From: Lineus longissimus
Lineage: Eukaryota > Nemertea > Pilidiophora > Heteronemertea > Lineidae
Direction: 5' to 3'
Assembly (NCBI RefSeq): GCF_910592395.1
Contig: NC_088325.1
Location: 11,970,109-12,034,108 of the forward strand
DNA length: 64,000 bases
In this document: one piece after another, positions 59,241 through 64,000 of the stretch
Position numbering within the stretch: position 1 is the stretch's first letter
How the letters are laid out: every line of letters begins with the position of its first letter
The notes under the pieces: generated by a model
Database searches by the model: none
Seen by the model: the letters and a program-made list of their open reading frames with translations, nothing else
What the model was told of the DNA's origin: nothing
Translations under genes and position numbers: made by a program

Positions 59241-60499
59241 GAGAGTGCGACTCTCTTTGACATTAATATTGCTCAATTTTGTTTATAGATCTAACAATGT
59301 CCCAGTTAACGCCCGACTCTCAACTCTTATTTTAGATTATCATACCAATACTTTGGCCTTCTGTCATCGAATGACACACCAGAATACCCATCTACAATAC
59401 GGTAGTGAAATGGTAAACACCTTTATCACCATTCTTTCAGCAAGTCTCGGGTAGGATACGTGACCCAACAGGTTCTTGCACTTGTTAGAGTAGTCACTGA
59501 TACACCACAGGTGCCTTTGGACCAGGCTAGTATGACCACAAGACAGCAGCCTTTGAGACGCCATTGCTCATTTGGCACTTCTTGGGTGACTATTCTTCAA
59601 CCAGATCACATCGATATTGACATACCAAATAGATCATTTAAGGGGTGATGGTAAGGTAGGTAATACTAGGCTTCGAAGCTCCCCAGTCACACAAATCTCA
59701 ATATTGTCACAGATATCTGAACCTATGTAGACTCCCTTGTGCCTGCCCGATCTGACTTTCCAATCAAACCCATATGACAAAAGTTGCAAGCCAAACTGCC
59801 TGCACTTTCAATCCCAGAGAGGAGAACTAGTGCATACCAAATCTCAATACAAACGCATTAGAATTTAGAAACTTGAATAAAATCATGAGTCAGGAAAAAC
59901 TAATTAAATTGCAGACTAACTTATTGAAATCCTTTACCAAAAAGAATAACATTTCAACTTAATTCAAATCGAACTCAAGATTATTGCAATCCCGGCAGAG
60001 ATAAACACAACACACATATTACTTTGGGAAATCAACATCCGCCGAATGATTTCATAATTATCTTGACGCTGCCGATCGTTGTGATACTCATGGGCGGAAG
60101 AATGCACATGCGAGACTACCCTCATCAAAATCACCGATCACAGATATCACTTCTGTGATACTACACCGTCTTATAGTCACGCGGGAAATCAGCAGTTGTG
60201 TGTTTCACCTTTTCTCGTTTGTCTGTACTTTGGATCCTTCAACACCCATCTGCCACGTGGGCGAGCTGCTTTATTCAGCCCAAGGAAACATCATCTCATT
60301 CCCAAACCAATCAAGGAAATGGGAATTCGATACTGAAGTACATGCATATCCAAATTATACCCTAGATTTCAGTCTTTAACAGCTGTAATTCTATACCTGC
60401 AATTCTATAACTTTTGATGAGATCATGAGAAATATGAAATGGCAGGTGTCAGGTTGGTCAGAATACAAAATTGTTTGTAAGCTGATGGGTCAAATATAC
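59241..60499. other. No feature recognised
   Basis: Short frames at 59245-59648 and 60155-60379 without domains. Confidence 0.4.
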
Positions 60500-60649
60500 A
60501 TTGCTGGGCAAGGCCAAAGCCAAACACTTGGGAATGTTTGTGATGTGCATTTGGATCTTTCTACTGGAGTTATCCATCATCCCCAGTGCACCACTCAAAA
60601 GCGAGGCATTCTCTGCAGACACCGTTGGGTGCATTTTGAGCGAAAGCAC
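60500..60649 (-). CDS. Candidate internal exon, unrecognised protein
   Basis: On the minus strand a pyrimidine-rich stretch followed by GATCTCCAG ends at 60650 as a possible acceptor. The open frame then reads KMHPTVSAENASLLSGALGM then MDNSSRKIQMHITNIPKC, and a weak GTATAT donor follows position 60500. The exon would be 150 bp, a whole number of codons. The composition is protein-like, but the plus-strand frames 60425-60716 overlap and are also open, so strand choice is uncertain. No family recognised. Confidence 0.25.
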
Positions 60650-60730
60650 CTGGAGATCAGAATACACGATATTTGAAAGAAAAAGCCCAAACAAGATACA
60701 ATCACTAGCACCATAATATTTTTTTTTTCG

Positions 60731-61215
60731 CTGACACACAGAAAGAGGGTACTATATAACCTTTGCCAGCACTGCAATTAGTATGTGTTATTACGGCCAT
60801 CTCTCAATAGTACCATTAATAATATCCCAGTTTAATTAACCATGCTTTCTGTCAAAAGATGACAACAGAGGACACTTTTTGGCTGAAAAGAAATTGTTGC
60901 TTTTTTACACCAAGACAGTAGAATTTCCTTCTCACTGACACACAGATACAGTTTATGGCAGCACTGCCTTTGATATATGTCGTTGTAGCCATATCCCAAT
61001 AGCACTATTAAGAATATTTTGTTGCTGAAAAGAAACATCTTGCATTTCTCACATAATGTATCACAAGACAGTAGAATTTCTCTAATGACAGACACAGAAA
61101 CAGTGAATAACACAACTGTTGCTGGCACTGCATCATGGTTATAGCGCATCCCCCAATAGTACTATTAATAATGTTCTAGTTTAATCAACCGTGCTCGTGT
61201 CACAAGATGACAAAT
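60731..61215. repeat. Degenerate tandem repeat, about 150-204 bp unit, three copies
   Basis: (C/A)TGACA(C/G)ACACAGA begins units near 60731, 60935 and 61084. Each goes on to a (T/G)GC(C/A)(A/G)GCACTGC block, a CCATATCCCAATAG-like block and a TA(C/G)(C/T)ATTAA(T/G)AAT block. AAGACAGTAGAATTTC closes the first two. The overlapping minus frame 60832-61149 is inside the array. Confidence 0.75.
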
Positions 61216-62020
61216 TATGATGAGACCCTACACATGAAAAAGACAATGTTGATGGATGTGACAACTGTCTCCTGAGAATGTGCTCATCGTATGATAAATG
61301 TTAAAGAGACACCTTTTTCTCATTGTCATTGAGTTACTTTCTGGATGAGATATTTCAAATTTAATCATTTTCTCAAGGGTATCAAATATCATGAAGGAAT
61401 AAACCGTGAATAAGAAATGGATAGTTTGTGGTGAAATCAAGCAATTTTTTTCAAGGTCACAAAAACTATTGGGTGTGATGTATCAATGTTCAAAATGAAC
61501 ACCACCGTGTGACTGCCATCTATTCTAAAATTGTTCTTTTTTCGATGAATTATGTGATGGATCCTTGTAGATGATCAAACCTTCTCAGCAGGTGCTAATT
61601 ACAAAACACCCCAGAGAAATCAATTTCAGGTATAGCACCTCTTGACACCGCTAAATGTTAAAAGAAAGAAGACACCCAGTCCAAGTGAAGTTCAACCATT
61701 CAACGCTCATTTCCAGCTGGTAGTCGAGTGTCAATTTCATCCATGGTGACGACAATGCCGATGACGAAGCTCTCCTGAGAAATCAATTTGAGATATGTCA
61801 ATTATTTTGAAGTCATCAGGGAAGGCCAAGGCCAGGTTAATTACAAGCACAGGGCCTACAGGGAGAATTGTGCCTCTTTGCACCTTTGGAAAAATATGAG
61901 AAATGGATCAATTATGCAGCTAGTTATCACATTAACCCATCTGTGCATTATAGGATATCTTCTTGTTGTCCAACAGGCCCTGTGTTTGTGTGAGAAAATA
62001 GAATCCTTTGTTCCCTGTAT
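61216..62020. other. No feature recognised
   Basis: Contains the start of a 114-codon plus frame (61788-62132) with no domain. Confidence 0.4.
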
Positions 62021-62345
62021 AATCTCAGTGAGATCTCGTCACATTACAGACCATCAGCATGACATTATGCTACAGACTTCAGACTGGAAGCAGAAGGAGC
62101 CAATTGGAGCGTTGCTCTTTAGATTAGAATAACCAATTCCAATCTAACTTTTACATTGTCCCTGCTACCTTCCAGAATAGGTCTAAGAACCATTCATTAC
62201 AATCAAAGCTACAAGCAGGAAATGACTCCCCAGCGCAACAACTTCAATGGAAGTTTCATGTTGCCTTACACTATTAGCCCAATCTCAGTTGGTTCTTGCC
62301 ACATTACGCCTCATCATTGCGACATTACGCTACGGTATCCTGACT
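62021..62345. repeat. Two-copy duplicate block, 260 bp apart
   Basis: AATCTCAGT(G/T)(A/G)G followed by (A/T)TC(T/-)...CACATTAC, CATCA and GACATTA(T/C)GCTAC recurs at 62021 and 62281. The 114- and 112-codon plus frames each contain one copy but in different registers, so they are not a repeated protein. Confidence 0.5.
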
Positions 62346-63441
62346 TCTCGACTAGATCACTGAAACATCTATTCGCACTTAGGCAAATGATAGAAAAATG
62401 TCTCGGTTGTGTCGTCGTGTTAAAAGGTTGGCTCAGCTGTGTTCGGAGACATCGGATCACACTAAGTGGTCTTGTAATGAATGGAGCATTCTGAGTAAGG
62501 CTTTAATGTGTTGCCGAGGATAGAAAGCAACATATCTAATTAAAACTTGTAAAATGGGGAGCCGTTTTTTTGCATTCAATAGATTTAGTTTTGATATTGA
62601 AGGACAGCGGTGTAGCTATTGAGTGCTGGGCAGGCTCCTTACTATCAGGCTGTGGGTTGTTATCCCTCCCGAGTCTCTGTGTTCTAGTGGCTCGGGATCT
62701 CCACTTGTGGTCGAGAGGTCCCTGCTCTTTGTCAAGGTTGTAGCAGAGTGAGCAGCTTATCTAACATTGTCTGAGATATATATATTGAAAGGTTTCAGGA
62801 TGTACCAGGCTTAAAGTGTAAAGTCGAAGATAACCTATGAAGTGGTTGATATCAGACTATAAACTCAAAACTCTGTAACTTTCAAAAACTCACCATCCTT
62901 TTTTTCGCTATGTTTGAGTTCAAATCAAACCTAACACCCCTGAAAAAAACCTCATGATAGAGAGGTACTCCGAGTAAAGCTCCCCTGATGGTGCTAATAG
63001 AACTTTCTATTACTTTTATACATCGCATGATCAAGGAATAACATCCAGGTTCTGAAAGATGCCATCAGCTTAAACTTTGATTAGGAAGGATGCCTCACTA
63101 TCTCTGTAGGAGTCCAATTGATATAAAATGTCATCGCTCTGTGAACATGGTGATCAAATTGAGAAAGTTGTCCAAAAGCAAATAGGCAAATATTTTTTCT
63201 GTTTCGAACTTTAAGAAACGTTGGCAGTCTTTTAGTTTCAGTTTACATTAAGCGCTAATGTCAAGCTACATCAAAGTGTTAATCATTACACGAATTAAGC
63301 ACACATGTATTTATTGATCAGGATATAGATTCAAAACTTTAATTACCATGAAACCTGGCTCTAAGTCTTAATTAGTTTCAGGCCATCTACTTACAAGACA
63401 GCAAACACATTTAAAGAAGGAGTCATAAGAGATATTATCAG
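62346..63441. other. No feature recognised
   Basis: No frame or repeat supported. Confidence 0.4.
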
Positions 63442-63719
63442 GTCTGCACCTATTAACTTCCAAGGGTTACTGTAAAAGAGGGTGTTTTAGTGAAAACTTT
63501 CTCAATGACGATGATATATTTGTTGACGAGATGCTACATGAACTCCTCGACCCTACCAATAATATCCATCTCCCCAGAAGTATCCTGGAGCATCGACTAA
63601 GCAAACTCGTTCGTAAGCTTTCATTTCCACGGTGGCTGCCTGGGGACACAACTCTTGTACTTGCCATTCAGACACTGTTTGAGCCTACATTAAGTTTTTA
63701 CCATACGACACACAGATAA
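63442..63719 (+). CDS. Candidate exon or C-terminus, unrecognised protein
   Basis: An open frame follows a possible acceptor (ATATTATCAG before 63442) and reads CKRGCFSENFLNDDDIFVDE, then MLHELLDPTNNIHLPRSILE and HRLSKLVRKLSFPRWLPGD. The acidic start followed by amphipathic leucine-rich helices is protein-like. It could end at a strong GTAAGC donor (exon to 63612) or read on to the TAA at 63717-63719. Family not recognised. The minus-strand frame 63467-63667 is its antisense. If real, further exons should lie beyond the right edge. Confidence 0.35.
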
Positions 63720-64000
63720 CATCATCCGGGAGACGTTAATGTATAGCAGAACATTAGTAGGCGAAAGTAGTTGGTGAAAAAACATTTGGACAAATGGCAA
63801 ACATATCATTAAGGTGACTGACTGCGTAGTGGCTGGATAGAAAATGAACAAGTCATCCCTTTCTTAGATAGTGTGGCCCTCACCAATTCAGCATTGACAT
63901 GAACTGGTTATGTACTTGGAGGCAATTTTCAAATGAAGCACCATCGCTTTTCAATGTGCAAAGAGAGAAAATCGGTCGAGTCACAGCCGGGCCCGGGTTA
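63720..64000. other. No feature recognised
   Basis: The right edge of the window; nothing supported. Confidence 0.4.

Noticed and set aside
1-64000. CRISPR array or prokaryotic operon structure
   Set aside because: Tandem arrays here have diverged units without regular short repeats and spacers, and there are no dense long frames; the DNA is clearly eukaryotic in style.

Overview
The window looks like non-coding or gene-poor nuclear DNA of an animal, most likely a marine invertebrate. It is AT-rich (roughly 60 percent AT by eye) and CpG is sparse except in small patches. There are no operons, ribosome binding sites or long ORFs, but there are many decayed transposons, SINE-like sequences and degenerate tandem repeats. 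The phylum cannot be settled from sequence alone. The repeat styles (CAGTGGAACCTC-type pogo-like ends, tRNA-headed SINEs with a LINE-like tail, and a repeat of about 300 bp ending in (GAC)n) are of a kind found in several marine invertebrate groups. No complete protein-coding gene can be called. The longest non-repeat reading frame (34005-34499, 164 codons) is about what chance gives in 64 kb.

Layout. 1-4050 is mostly three degenerate tandem arrays with units of about 185, 125 and 115 bp. 4050-10150 holds one possible exon, the broken C-terminal end of a non-LTR retrotransposon on the minus strand (7317-7527), three more local duplications and a 41-codon small ORF. 10398-12306 is a cluster of foldback elements. 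12307-21329 is featureless to me. 21330-28822 carries pogo-like MITE fragments, a tRNA-derived SINE, an element with long inverted ends (24452-24731), a second foldback copy and a second LINE remnant. 29116-30140 is a tandem triplication of a 300 bp repeat ending in a pure (GAC)n tract. 30700-39190 holds duplications, a possible minus-strand exon (31831-31999) and a 1.06 kb element with terminal inverted repeats and three GC-only hairpins. 39190-48163 holds small coding-like islands, a three-unit 175 bp array, a nested hairpin MITE and a third foldback copy. 50582-53675 holds the fourth foldback copy, a coding-like segment split by one stop codon, a tRNA-like SINE head and a 431 bp element with nested ends. 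The rest is sparse, with two possible exons (60500-60649 minus, 63442-63719 plus).

The clearest results come directly from the sequence. One is a foldback family of about 233 bp present four times. Two others are elements with visible terminal inverted repeats (37614-38675 and 53245-53675). The last is a 300 bp repeat in which every unit carries a DR3-type pair of AGGTCA half-sites. The coding-like islands are weaker: they rest on open frames, soluble-looking peptides, possible splice sites and local CpG content, and none matches a protein family I can name.
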